Assembly (NCBI GenBank): GCA_949987705.1
Contig: OX465281.1
Span: 154,246,380 to 154,310,379, forward strand
From: Thereva unica
Lineage: Eukaryota > Arthropoda > Insecta > Diptera > Therevidae
DNA length: 64,000 bases
Direction of reading: 5' to 3'
The notes under the pieces were generated by a model that was given only the letters and a program-made list of their open reading frames with translations, made no database searches and had not been told where the DNA came from. Within the stretch, counting starts at the first letter, position 1; each line of letters begins with the position of its first letter. Of the stretch, positions 45,404-55,485 are shown piece by piece. Both the position numbers and the translations under genes were made by a program.

Positions 45404-45870
45404 CAATTTTGAATTTATAAGCTTTGATCAAAAATTCGTTGTTTGCCCTAAAAGCCCCCAGATACCGATTTTCATTGCAATCGGAATACAATTGGAAAAA
45501 TTCGTCGGCCATATTGGCGCGGCCATTTTGAATTTATAAGTTTTGATCATAAATTCGTTATTTGCAACCTTAGAAACCCCTAGATATTCACTTTCATTGG
45601 AATCGGAATACAATTGGAAAAATTCGTCCGCCATTTTGAATTTATAAGTTTTGATCATAAATTCGTTATTTGCAACCTTAAAATCCGCCAGATTTCGATT
45701 TTCATTGGAATCGGAACACAATTGGCAAATTCGTCGGCCATATTGGCACGGCCATTTTGAATTTATAAGTTTTGACCACAAATTCGTTATTAGCGACCTT
45801 AAAAACCTCTATATACCAACTTTCATTGAAATCGGAACACAATTTGCGTGGCCATTTTGAGTTTTTGGCG
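45404..45870 (+). repeat. Tandem repeat, period 108-120 bp
   Basis: CCATTTTGAATTTATAAG (or a close variant) recurs near 45402, 45522, 45630 and 45751. TTGATCATAAATTCGTTATT and ATCGGAA(T/C)ACAATTGG also recur in each unit. About four diverged units. The CCATTTT word is shared in style with the 269-bp array, but the sequences are otherwise different. Confidence 0.85.
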
Positions 45871-46298
45871 GCCATGTTGAATTTTTTTTATAAATTATAG
45901 CCTATATGTTATTCTGATATATGAGCTATATTATTGTAAAGTTTCATTAAAATCCATTCAGTAGTTTTTGCGTGAAAGAGTAACAAACATACATACAAAC
46001 ATTCACGTTTATAATATTAGTAAGAAGTAAGATATAGAGTTATTGATAGAATCCAATTATTATTATTATTATATTAAATATATTTTTATAATTAACGAAA
46101 TCCAATTATTGATTATGATTGACTCCAAGTTGGTTCTCCGTCCACGTCCACGTTTCGATCAAGAAGGAGGAAGCCAGCCCATCGGTTCTTTGTAAAGGAA
46201 TTATTTTCGAAAATTAATAATGATATTGAAGTTGGTTACAAGTATAAATCTGGCAAGTCACAATGATGAATATTTACACTAGTTGGGATATAAAATTC

Positions 46299-46300
<2 letters not shown>

Positions 46301-46370
<70 letters not shown>
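46301..46370. repeat. (TA)n microsatellite
   Basis: 70 bp of TA repeats between the Gypsy C LTR and the DNA that hosts Gypsy D. Confidence 0.95.
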
Positions 46371-46374
<4 letters not shown>

Positions 46375-46532
46375 AGAGCTAATTTTAAAGAGCGCATATT
46401 TTAAATTGCGCTATTTTTAAAAAATCAAAAAACAATACCGTGGATTTTTTTTGTGTTAAAATATAAACGTTTCCCTTTAATTTGACGCTAATAACGTCAA
46501 CATCGGTGAGGGGGTTTTTGAGAAATTGATGT

Positions 46533-46717
46533 TGTAGGAATTAGAGCTGGCAATGATCACTGGATTGATTAACAGTATCATCGGTCAGACCAGAGATCAT
46601 TAAGCCAGTGCATGAAAGTTATCAGGCAGTCGAATTTAGAATTTAGTGAAGATCACATGAAGTATTATAATAAAGAATTGTAAACGAATTAAATTGATTG
46701 TTTCAATAATTATGACA
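46533..46717 (+). repeat. 5' LTR of Gypsy D
   Basis: 185 bp. ATTATAATAAAG near the end could serve as both an AT-rich promoter word and a polyadenylation signal. Confidence 0.95.
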
Positions 46718-46732
46718 TGGCGACGAGGATGA
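46718..46732 (+). other. Primer binding site of Gypsy D
   Basis: TGGCGACGAGGATGA follows the LTR without a gap. The terminal TGG pairs with a tRNA CCA end. I believe Mag elements use a Ser tRNA, but I cannot confirm this from the sequence. Confidence 0.65.
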
Positions 46733-46960
46733 AAATCACGGCAGCATAGAAATAAATCGAAATATATTTTATATAGTTATATTTTACGCCGCGTATTAAT
46801 TGTGAATATGTGCCGCACGTGGATTACCTATTTAAGGTGGTGATAACATGATATAAATAATATAATGCGTAAACGTGTTGAATGGGAGTGGTAAAAAAAA
46901 GATAAGAGTTTTTGTGAAAAGAAAAAACGTGGAAGGCCGCCTAAAACGAGGATTATAACG

Positions 46961-48108
46961 GTGACTAAAACAATGGATTTCTTACGGAGAGTCGACCCGT
47001 TGCAGTTTAATGGCAACGTGTCAGAAAATTGGAGAAGATTTAAGGAAAGTTTTGATTATTTCTATATAGCTGCAGAGTTAAATAAAAAACCGGAAGAAGT
47101 GCAAGCGGCAATATTCTTAAATGCTGTAGGCTCCCAAGCAATTGATCTTTTTAACACGTTCAACCTGGACAAGAGGAGGACAAGAAAAAATTCAACGTGG
47201 TCGTGAAATCTTTCGAAGATTTTTGCAAGCCTAAGAGCAATGAGGTGTACGCCAGTTTTCTATTCCACAGTCGTAATCAGCAGGAAAACGAGCCTTTTGA
47301 TAATTGGTTAATGGATTTAAAAAAACTTGTGAAACCATGTGAATTCGGAACCCTGGAATGTGAAAGACAAATGCTGCGAGACCGATTGATATTGGGAATA
47401 AACGACAAGGCGCTACAAAAAAAAATTTTGGAAAGTGACACACTAAACGTAGACAAAGTGATTGATATGGCACGAGCTGCGGAGGCATCAAAAAAACAAA
47501 CGGAAATTCTGCACAACCGCCAAGTAACGTTCCCGAGACTTCTAGATGCCCATACAGTGAAACAAAGACCGGGCAACCAAAACAAAAGGATGAATTGGAA
47601 TAATAACGGAAATTCTAAGTTAAGTAGACAAGGAAGTAATACTAATAATGTAAATAAATTAAGTCAAAATAAATTTAATTTTAGGTCTAATGATGCAAAT
47701 GAGAAACATCACAGTAATTTGAAGTGCAAATATTGTGCAAAAAATCACCCTAAAGGAAAGTGCCCTGCATACGGGAAAAATTGTAATAATTGTGGCAAAA
47801 GAAACCACGTGGCTGTTGCGTGTTACAACAGGATAGAAGAAATAACGGCAGGTACAGTCACTGATAATCTACTTTATATTGACATTATATCACATATAAA
47901 TGAAGTGAAGAAAATTACTTGGATGGAAAATGTAAAAATTAATAATCATTTAATAGCTTTTAAATTAGATACAGGCTCCGAAGTTAATATAATTCCATTC
48001 AAGCTTTGTCCAGTTATCGGTATTAATAAATATTCAGAAAATTTAATAAAATTAGAAGGTTACGGGGGGACAGAAATAAAAACTAAAGGGATCGTAGAGT
48101 TAGAGTGA
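46961..48108 (+). pseudogene. gag: Gypsy D gag and protease, frameshifted
   Basis: The frame 46961-47206 starts gag (FLRRVDPLQFNGNVSENWRRF). A frameshift near 47197 leads to 47197-48108, with capsid-like ECERQMLRDRLILGI and two compact Cys/His clusters, CKYCAKNHPKGKC and CNNCGKRNHVAVAC. The protease motif KLDTGSEVNII lies near 47968. The frame closes at a TGA at 48106-48108, after which the same frame continues, so this is an in-frame stop rather than the family terminus. Confidence 0.88.
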
Positions 48109-50780
48109 TCGGTGAATAACAAAATTTCACAGCAAAAGTTTGTTATTGTAGAGACTGAATCTACCCCAATTTTGGGATTACAGACTTGCATTGATCTAGG
48201 GCTAGTGAAAAGAGCAGAATGTTGGGAAATGATAAACGAAAAAAGTTTTGCAAATATGAGTTCTGAGGATTTTGTAAGAAAATATGCTTCAGTGTTTAGT
48301 GGACTAGGGAAATTTTAAAATTCGTATAAAATTGAAATAAAACCGGGTGCTAAACCAGTGGCGAAGCCGCCTAGGAGAATACCGCTAACTTTAATGAAAC
48401 CACTTAAACAGGCACTGAATTCCTTGTGGGAGCGTGAAATAATCGAAAAAGTTAATGAGCCGTCGGAATGGGTGTCAAATCTGGTCATAGTTGAGAAGAA
48501 AAACAAAGATTTGAGATTATGTTTAGACCCAAAATTCTTAAACGAAGTTATACTTGATAACCCACATTGTATTCCTACTTTTGAAGAAATTGCTGCAAAG
48601 GTGGCAAACTGTAAATACTTTACGGTTCTTGATTTGGCTGAGGGATATTGGCAGGTGCCTTTAAATGAAGAATCTTCAAGGTTATGCACGTTTTCAACCC
48701 CATTCGGGTGTTACAAATGGCTTCGATTACCTTTTGGTATAAAATCAGCACCTGAAGCATTCCAGAAAATGAATGAACAGAATTTTGCTAATTTAGAAAA
48801 GACAATAGTTTACATCGATGATATTCTAGTAGGAGGGGCAACGCTAGAAGAGCATGATGAGAATTTGAGAAAGGTCATGGAAAGAGCTACAGAAAAAAAC
48901 ATAAAATTTAACAAGAATAAAATTCAATTCAGAGTAAATAGAGTCTGCTATCTGGGGCACATAATTTCCGCGAATGGTATAGAAATTAATCCTGAGCGAG
49001 TAGAAGCGATTAAAAATTTAAACCCTCCAAAAGATAAGAAAGAACTCCAATGTGTATTAGGTTTTGTAAATTATGTAAGAAAATTTTTGCCTAATCTTTC
49101 AGAAATGTCCCAACCATTAAGGGAACTTTTAAAAAAGAATAATATCTTCAGATGGTTACCTGTCCATGATGAGAGTTTTAAAAAAATAAAGCAAGAAATT
49201 AGCAAAGCACCCACTTTACAACCCTTTGATAATGAAAAAGAAATAACTATACAAGCCGACGCTTCTAAATCGGGCCTCGGATGTTGTTTGATTCAAGAAG
49301 ATAAACCAATTAGTTTTAGTTCAAGAAGTATGACAGAAGCAGAAAAAAACTACAGTCAAATAGAAAAGGAATTATTGTCGATTGTGTTCGCTTGTAATAA
49401 ATACCATCAATATATTTATGGTCGAAATGTAACTGTTCTCACAGATCATAAACCGCTTCTAGGAGTTATGGATAAAGAATTAGGCAACATACCTAATGCT
49501 CGGTTGCAACGAATGAAACTCCGACTACTCAAGTACAAACTTTTTTTCAAACATATCCCCGGTAAAAATATGTTCATAGCTGATCTTCTTTCCAGAAACT
49601 ATAGAATAGGAGATTTAAACCCAGAAATTTTAGATTTAAATGAAATCGTTCACACTATTAATATTAGCCCAACAAATAGGATGATTTTTCAAGAAGAAAC
49701 TAGGAAAGATTTAGTATTAAGCAATTTGATGAGAGTATTAAAAATGGGTTGGCCGACCAGAAAGGCTAGTCTCGAAGACAATATCAAATATTTTTGGAAA
49801 TTTAAAGATAATCTCTATATTGAAGACAACATGATATTTTTTAACGAAAGAGTCGTTGTACCTACGTCACTACGACAGGAGCTATTAAAAAAATTACACG
49901 AATCGCACATGGGAATAGAAAAAACTAAAGCAAGAGCAAGAAGCTTGCTATTCTGGCCTGGAATGAATGAAGGTATTGAAATTATGATTGCTAAATGTGA
50001 AATTTGTCAAAAATATAGGAATGCGAATGTAAAAGAGCCGATGATAACGCACACTATCCCAGAAATTCCATACGATAAAATAGGCATGGATATTATGCAG
50101 TTGCAAGGTAAATCCTATCTCGTAGTCGCAGATTACTTTTCAAAGTACTTCGATATAATATGTTTAACTTCTAAAACTGCGCAACAGATAATAAGTAAAC
50201 TAAAAATGTTGTTTTCAGTACATGGGATACCTAGAATTATAATAGCAGACAATATGCCATTCGGTTCATATGTTTTCCAAAAATTCGCAGAAGATCTAGA
50301 TATTCAAATAATAACAACGAGTCCGAGATACCCTCAATCAAATGGGTTCGCCGAAAGATTTGTACAAATTGCGAAAGCGTTACTTCAAAAAGCAAAGGAA
50401 AGCAAGGTAGAAGTATGGAAAGTCCTCTTAGAACATAGGAACACCCCTATCAAGGGTACGAAAGTCTCACCAGTAGAAGTACTATTTGGTAGAAAAACTA
50501 GGTCGTGTATTCCGGGAAAAGAGACCTTATTTAAAAATAAAGACCACCAGCATCACATAAAGTAGTCCAAAAAAATTCAATCCGTAACAAAATGTATTAT
50601 GATAAAAATTCAAGACTCAGAAACGAGTTTAAAGAACGGGACTTAATTTGGTTCAAGGAAGGGAAAAGATGGCTAAAAGCAAACATAGTGAGAAAGGATG
50701 TGACACCGAGATCTTACTGGACAGAGCTTGAGGATGGAAGAAAACTAAGAAGAAACTCGAGCGTATTAAGAAAACGGTAA
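48109..50780 (+). pseudogene. pol: Gypsy D pol: RT, RNase H, integrase
   Basis: The frame continues after TGA, meets a second in-frame stop (TAA, 48316-48318) and then is open from about 48319 to 50565. The RT shows LCLDPKFLNE, GYWQVPLNEESSRL, LPFGIKSAPEAFQ and YIDD (48811-48822). RNase H shows QADASKSGLG and TDHKPLLGV. Integrase shows HESHMGIEKTKAR, CEICQKY, GMDIMQL, ADNMPF and GFAERFVQ. A frameshift at about 50565-50592 moves the C-terminal tail to 50592-50780 (KERDLIWFKEGKRW). The sequence words are those of Mag-type Gypsy elements. Confidence 0.92.
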
Positions 50781-51135
50781 AAAAAAGCTTTACTACAAGT
50801 CAATGCCAATACATTTTACTGTGGTGTCACTCATAGGTAATATAATTTTGTTGTTAGAAAGTAAACATAAATTTACTTTGTAAAGGTGTAAAACCTTCAC
50901 ACAGATTTAATAAGATTATCCAAAAATATTATGTAAAACAAATTAAAAAGAATAAATTTATACATTTAATTAATAATGTAATAAACTAAGTGGAAATTAG
51001 ACCTCCTGTTTACGAGTTCAAGAATTAGTAACATATAGTATTTTAGTGTAAGTAGAAAGTAGGAATTGAAGAAAATTTGAACTGTAAAAAAAAAAGTAAC
51101 ACTTGAATTGTTTGATTAGAACTCAAGGGGGAAGG

Positions 51136-51320
51136 TGTAGGAATTAGAGCTGGCAATGATCACTGGATTGATTAACAGTATCATCGGTCAGACCAGAGAT
51201 CATTAAGCCAGTGCATGAAAGTTATCATGCAGTCGAATTTAGAATTTAGTGAAGATCACATGAAGTATTATAATAAAGAATTGTAAACGAATTAAATTGA
51301 TAGTTTCAATAATTATGACA
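51136..51320 (+). repeat. 3' LTR of Gypsy D
   Basis: 185 bp, preceded by the polypurine tract AAGGGGGAAGG (51125-51135). Confidence 0.95.
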
Positions 51321-51710
51321 GATGTTTTAAGTTTGTGACTAAATTGTGACTAAATTGTGACTGAATAGCTAATAAAAACAAATAGTTTTGTAATTACATT
51401 TTATAATCGTATCAGTCTATTAAAACACATCCCCTAGAAGTAGAAAATATTTTTTCCCTAATGAATTTGGATGTAAAACATTAAATTTAAGCCATTTAGT
51501 AAATTTAGTTTGAATAAAACCGCGATTTTTGATATAATTTGTTATTAATTAATTTCCAGCGTTAACACGACTATTTCGTTAAAACAACGTTATTTCTGGT
51601 AGATTTGGGATTAGAACTAACGAAAAAAAAATATACGTTTACCGATATAAAAAATAGTCGTCATTTTTTTGTCCGATTTGACGTGGAATTACACACCCAC
51701 CCACACACAC

Positions 51711-51712
51711 AC

Positions 51713-51776
<64 letters not shown>
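51711..51776. repeat. (TA)n microsatellite
   Basis: About 66 bp of TA repeats after a (CA)n start, ending exactly at the left end of the TIR element at 51777. 51326-51710 before it is AT-rich, with GTGACTAAATT repeated three times near 51336-51361, and has no gene. Confidence 0.95.
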
Positions 51777-51779
<3 letters not shown>

Positions 51780-52158
51780 CGATTCTCCAGAACCTTTAAC
51801 CTGCTTGTCGCTTCGAAATTTTTATGACTAACAATTTTTATAAGAAGATTAAAAATAAAAGAAGCTATCAATAATGTTAAGAAACTATTAATGAACAATA
51901 AGATATAAGTACGAAGTCATTTAAAACGATATATTGCAATAAAATTTGAAAAAATGTTCCGTTACCTGTCACTTTTCGGCCTGTCTTTAGCGCTAATCTG
52001 AATGAAAAACTATTTATATTTGTGATAGGAAGCGTTGAAACAAATAGTGTAAAGTGAAAAGTTGTAGTTCAACTCTTAAGGAAAAATGCAGTTGTGTTCG
52101 GTGCAGTGTCAAATCGCTATATTTTCCAAAAAACAACCCTGAAGTTTGTCCCTAGGTT

Positions 52159-53927
52159 TGTAACAGCATAATGGCGCGATATAAATAGTGGGCGCCACTT
52201 ATGCGAGGTGTTACCCCCTTAGCCACAAGCCCGGAAGAGCATGGCCAAGGAGCCAACACCATACATAAGAAATAAAAAGAAAATCCGGAACTCCTACGCC
52301 GGCCACACGGAGTTGTCTAGCTCGCCGGAGGGGTCGTGGGGTGTGTGGCCGGGATTTACCGAGGCTGGTTCACCACTTACCTGTGACTATGTAACTTGAA
52401 TTCCGCCATCATCCTTTCCCGATCATCGTCTGTGACGCGTCAAACCCTGAAAAGGAATAATCTCTCCCTCAACCATTCCACAAAAAAAATTTACCACATG
52501 GACATTTTAAGTTTATAATCCTTTACTTTAATATTCAACAACCCAAAACAATACAAGGCATAGTAGCAACAACGACACTAGTTAGTAATAATTGATCACA
52601 CTCGATTCAGTCAACGTTACATTCTTTCAGTTTTATTTATAGGTACATATGCATGACGCTCCAGATAAGAATAAAGCGCGCAGTACTGGCCAATACTCCT
52701 CACTTTGTACAAACGTAACCTAATGAAACAACAAGTTAACGAAACCAATCAAGGAATAAATGATGTGGAGCAAAACAAATTCATCAATAATGATAACTAA
52801 GAGTATGAAGTGTTAAGACTAACTACTGTTAAAATTATAATTTAGTAATAAATTGTATTAATATATTTTAGAAAAAAAAATTATTTAGTAATATTTTAGT
52901 AACAACTTGTATCAATATATTTTAGTAAGACGGTATTTAGTAATATTTTAGTAGTAAATTTTATTTAAAATTAAAGCAAAAAAATTCTTGGTATGGTCTT
53001 TTAGTGTCAGTAACCTGAAGTTATTTAAATCGTCCTCAAAATGCAAGCGAAAATTTGAAGTGAAGGTCAATTTTTGTATCTTGTATCTATGAAAATTGCT
53101 GGTGGTTCTCTTCTATAGCCTTTCCAACTGGCCAGTGATCTTTCCTTAGTTTAGGTTAAGTTTGTTTTCCGTGCCCTGCTCTACCGAACCGTAGACAGGA
53201 AGCAATATGAAATGGCAGGGACAATTGATGGTGGCCCCTCAATTGAATTTTAGTTTTCTCCAGTCGTCGTATCCGGAGATAATTTAAATTATAAAATAGA
53301 CTTACGTACTTGCCGGTTCGTTATCTACTTCCCTTGGCAACGTTGACCTTATTGCACCTCTACCCTTTCAAAGCCATTACTACCTGCTTCGCTCTAATTT
53401 GCTGATATTTGCTAATTCTTGGTCCTCTTCTCCGAATAAAACCTTCAGCTCTTCAACCACGAGTTCCCTCTATCCAATAGCACCAAGTCGTCCTTCTAGT
53501 CGATACTGCCACGTCCTTCTCAATGTACTTTTCCCGACGAACAACTGGTTACATACGGTATTTATATACCCGTCCAAACTAAACTTTTTACATACGGTAT
53601 TTTCTACATCCGTCCGAACTTAATTTTTTCCAGATTGTATTTTATATATCCGTTCAAATCTAAACTTTTCTACTGTCTTTAATTAGATATCCGTCCAAAC
53701 CGAAACTTTTCTACTGACTCTAATTAGATATCCGTCCAAACCTAAACTTTTTCCCAGACTGACTCCTAAATTTTTCTCGTCTATTTTTTGTTTTTTCTTT
53801 CCTCGCCTACCCTTTTTAAATTTTCCTTTTCCTCCCAAGTAATTTTACAGTAAATTTCCCCTTGCCTACAGGGTGATTTCCAAACTAAATTCCCCCGTCA
53901 AAATAAATTTTCCAACCGACCGTTACA
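52159..53927 (-). repeat. 3' LTR (1769 bp) of the PAIP1-carrying element
   Basis: Nearly identical to 56593-58362. The low-coordinate end forms a hairpin: GTAACAGCATAATGGCGC (52160-52177) pairs with GCGCCACTTATGC (52192-52204) and TGTTAC (52209-52214). The LTR also contains a 74-codon frame (53399-53623) that I do not consider coding. Confidence 0.93.
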
Positions 53928-54012
53928 TACCCTCGGGTCCACAAGGCCGACTTGCGAGGCAGTGAGGAGCCGAAAAAAACGGACGGTTTTTATGCCATAA
54001 GACCTAATTTGT

Positions 54013-54081
54013 TGGCGCCAAGGTGGGTCTCGACTCACGACCTGAGAATAGGAGTCTCATGCTCTAGTGAGTTAGCCGGGC
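54013..54081 (-). pseudogene. tRNA-Lys-like sequence inside the LTR element
   Basis: On the minus strand it opens GCCCGGCTAACTCACTAGAG and closes GACCCACCTTGGCGCCA, including a CCA end. Internally it has CATGAGACTCCTATTCTCAG where Lys tRNAs have the anticodon arm. The anticodon position reads CCT rather than a Lys anticodon, and the D and T loops are shortened (69 nt in all), so it is not a functional tRNA. It sits 86 bp before the 3' LTR in element orientation. The primer site of the same element pairs with the same tRNA type. Confidence 0.75.
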
Positions 54082-54702
54082 ATACGTGAACTAGTAGATA
54101 ATATACGAACCGAGTGAAAAGCTAACTATAATTTAGGTTCATGCTTGCAACCGTAAGTTGCGATGGCCAGTCTGGAAAAATCTCCCGGAGAAATATTTGG
54201 AGCTGCGAATAACAGGCGGAAGACAATACCACATTGTCCCCCGACGGATATCAACAAGTCTCCAAACATTCTCACACAAACCCCGGGTGCTTTCGCTCCA
54301 CCGGGCCAGTCTCCAGCAATACCACATTGCCTTTGACTCCCCCCGGTGAAACGATAGTCAAACAGTCTTCTGAGAGATATTCTCCAGACTGACCGAAAAG
54401 TAACAAGACCAGCAACGAATGCCCTAAATTTATAAACTAACACCGGACCCCGATTTTAAGATGTAAGGCTTAATCTTTCCGGAAAAAACGTAGACAGAAT
54501 TGGTATACGCATCGTAATTTAACTTACACTGCCGTTGCTGAAATACTTAAATCAAAGTTTTATCTAATACTACACCGGCCATTAATACTAACCAAGGCGA
54601 ACAAGTTGAACGAAGTAACTCAAATAAACTAACTGCAACTATAACTAAGCAAAGTTAACCCGGGGGTGTAATAAAATCGGATTGCAATGGTTGGAATAGT
54701 AG
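54082..54702 (-). other. 3' untranslated interior of the PAIP1-carrying element
   Basis: Between the MIF4G ORF stop and the tRNA-like segment there is no recognisable coding region. The 105-codon frame at 54126-54443 has no known motif. CAATACCACATTG occurs twice (about 54223 and 54317). Confidence 0.4.
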
Positions 54703-55485
54703 TTATTGACGAAGTACCTTTATCTTTCTTAATCCCTTTCGTACCGCGTAAAGTGCGGAGGGACAATGCAATGCTAGCACAGGTCCTGTTAGCGTATAGA
54801 TATGACTAACGCAATCGATATTTGCGCGGCTTGCATCTCGAAGTAGTTGGTTCATGGTAGCTACCATACTCTGGGCCATTTCCTTCCTAAGCCAGCCACG
54901 CGTCGGTAAATGCCAATATAATTCGACGAGGAATAAGAGGATTCCTCTCTCCGAGCGACAGTCTGAAGTCTTGTACGACGCAAGTTTCTCACGATGGTAA
55001 GCCAGTGTTAGCCTTACTAAACTTACAAAAACACTGTTGTTCCCTGGATTCATCGAGTCCAGTAGCCTACACAATTTCGCTCCCATAACACCGAAATTCG
55101 GTTCATCTATCGCCGCATTGAAAATAATCTCTATAACATGGCTTAGCACAACGTGGCTATTTTCAAAATATCCAAAAAAATTTAATGCTCGCGACGCAAT
55201 TGTGTCGAAGGCTCCCGAATTAGCCTTTAAACAAGCTACAATATTCACGGCGTAATTCAACACGAAGCGTTCGTCGGGTGTTGTTCCCCACCTCCACGGA
55301 GCTGGTGCAGTTGAATCATGTTCTGCCGTCGGGGCAGCATAAGCGCTACTCGATGATGGACAATATCCTTTTTTAAGAACAACCTCCTTCGAGAGTGGAG
55401 CTGAATACGAACAACAATGGGGTCTTCGTAACTCCTTATGTACGATAGGCAGACCATAATAGGAGCGTCCGCAAGAGTCGCCCAT
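54703..55485 (-). CDS. PAIP1-like MIF4G-domain protein carried by an LTR element
   Basis: 260 codons without interruption. ATG at 55485-55483 lies in ACCATGG, a strong translation context. The first 80 residues are rich in Ser, Ala and Pro and have no clear PABP-binding motif. From residue about 88 (DERFVLNYAVNIV) the protein is helical, with IEIIFNAAIDEPNFGVMGAKLC, then GILLFLVELYWHL and TLTGPVLAL. From memory these match the middle domain of PABP-interacting protein 1 (PNFSYMGARLC, FLGELYLNL, LTGSVL). MIF4G proteins of this kind bridge PABP and translation initiation factors in the cytoplasm. The ORF has no introns and is in sense with the element, so a captured, reverse-transcribed host gene is likely. 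Function is inferred. Confidence 0.8.
   Translation of the reverse strand: MGDSCGRSYYGLPIVHKELRRPHCCSYSAPLSKEVVLKKGYCPSSSSAYAAPTAEHDSTAPAPWRWGTTPDERFVLNYAVNIVACLKANSGAFDTIASRALNFFGYFENSHVVLSHVIEIIFNAAIDEPNFGVMGAKLCRLLDSMNPGNNSVFVSLVRLTLAYHREKLASYKTSDCRSERGILLFLVELYWHLPTRGWLRKEMAQSMVATMNQLLRDASRANIDCVSHIYTLTGPVLALHCPSALYAVRKGLRKIKVLRQ

Larger units (their letters stand above)
43378..46024 (+). mobile_element. Nested repeat, ACTAGCTGGAACCCGG to ATAATATTAGTAAG
   Basis: It begins ACTAGCTGGAACCCGG and ends TTTATAATATTAGTAAG. This pair of ends I associate with a widespread arthropod non-coding repeat, from memory. A 127-bp 3' piece occurs twice: 44811-44937 and 45898-46024 (TAGCCTATATGTTATTCTGA in both). 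Between the two lie a Gypsy fragment and a tandem array. No protein of its own is recognised. Confidence 0.6.
38865..46300 (-). mobile_element. Ty3/Gypsy retrotransposon C, 3' LTR truncated
   Basis: Minus orientation. The 5' LTR is 46300 to 43301 with a nested repeat at 43378-46024. A primer binding site (43298-43278), a fused gag-pol ORF (42826-39341), the integrase tail (39369-38917) and only 34 bp of 3' LTR (38898-38865) follow. The piece ATATTTACACTAGTTGGGAT recurs at both LTR starts (about 38865 and 46270), which fixes the LTR limit. Confidence 0.85.
43301..46300 (-). repeat. Gypsy C 5' LTR, split by a nested repeat
   Basis: LTR sequence is seen at 43301-43377 (next to the primer site) and 46025-46300 (with the shared LTR start at 46270-46300), giving about 350 bp of LTR. 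The part between is a nested element. The outer end runs into a (TA)n array and has lost the first bases. Confidence 0.65.
46533..51320 (+). mobile_element. Ty3/Gypsy retrotransposon D, Mag-like, complete ends
   Basis: 185-bp LTRs (46533-46717 and 51136-51320, two differences seen) start TGTAGGAATT and end AATTATGACA. GATGT is duplicated at 46528-46532 and 51321-51325. At 4.79 kb with very short LTRs and gag, protease, RT, RNase H and integrase in that order, it fits the Mag group. Coding is broken by two frameshifts and two in-frame stops. Confidence 0.95.

Noticed and set aside
53399..53623. 74-codon ORF present twice (also 57834-58058)
   Set aside because: It is inside the duplicated LTR, so identity is due to the LTR. 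No recognisable motif.
54013..54081. Functional tRNA gene
   Set aside because: Shortened loops and a non-Lys anticodon position. It lies inside an LTR element.
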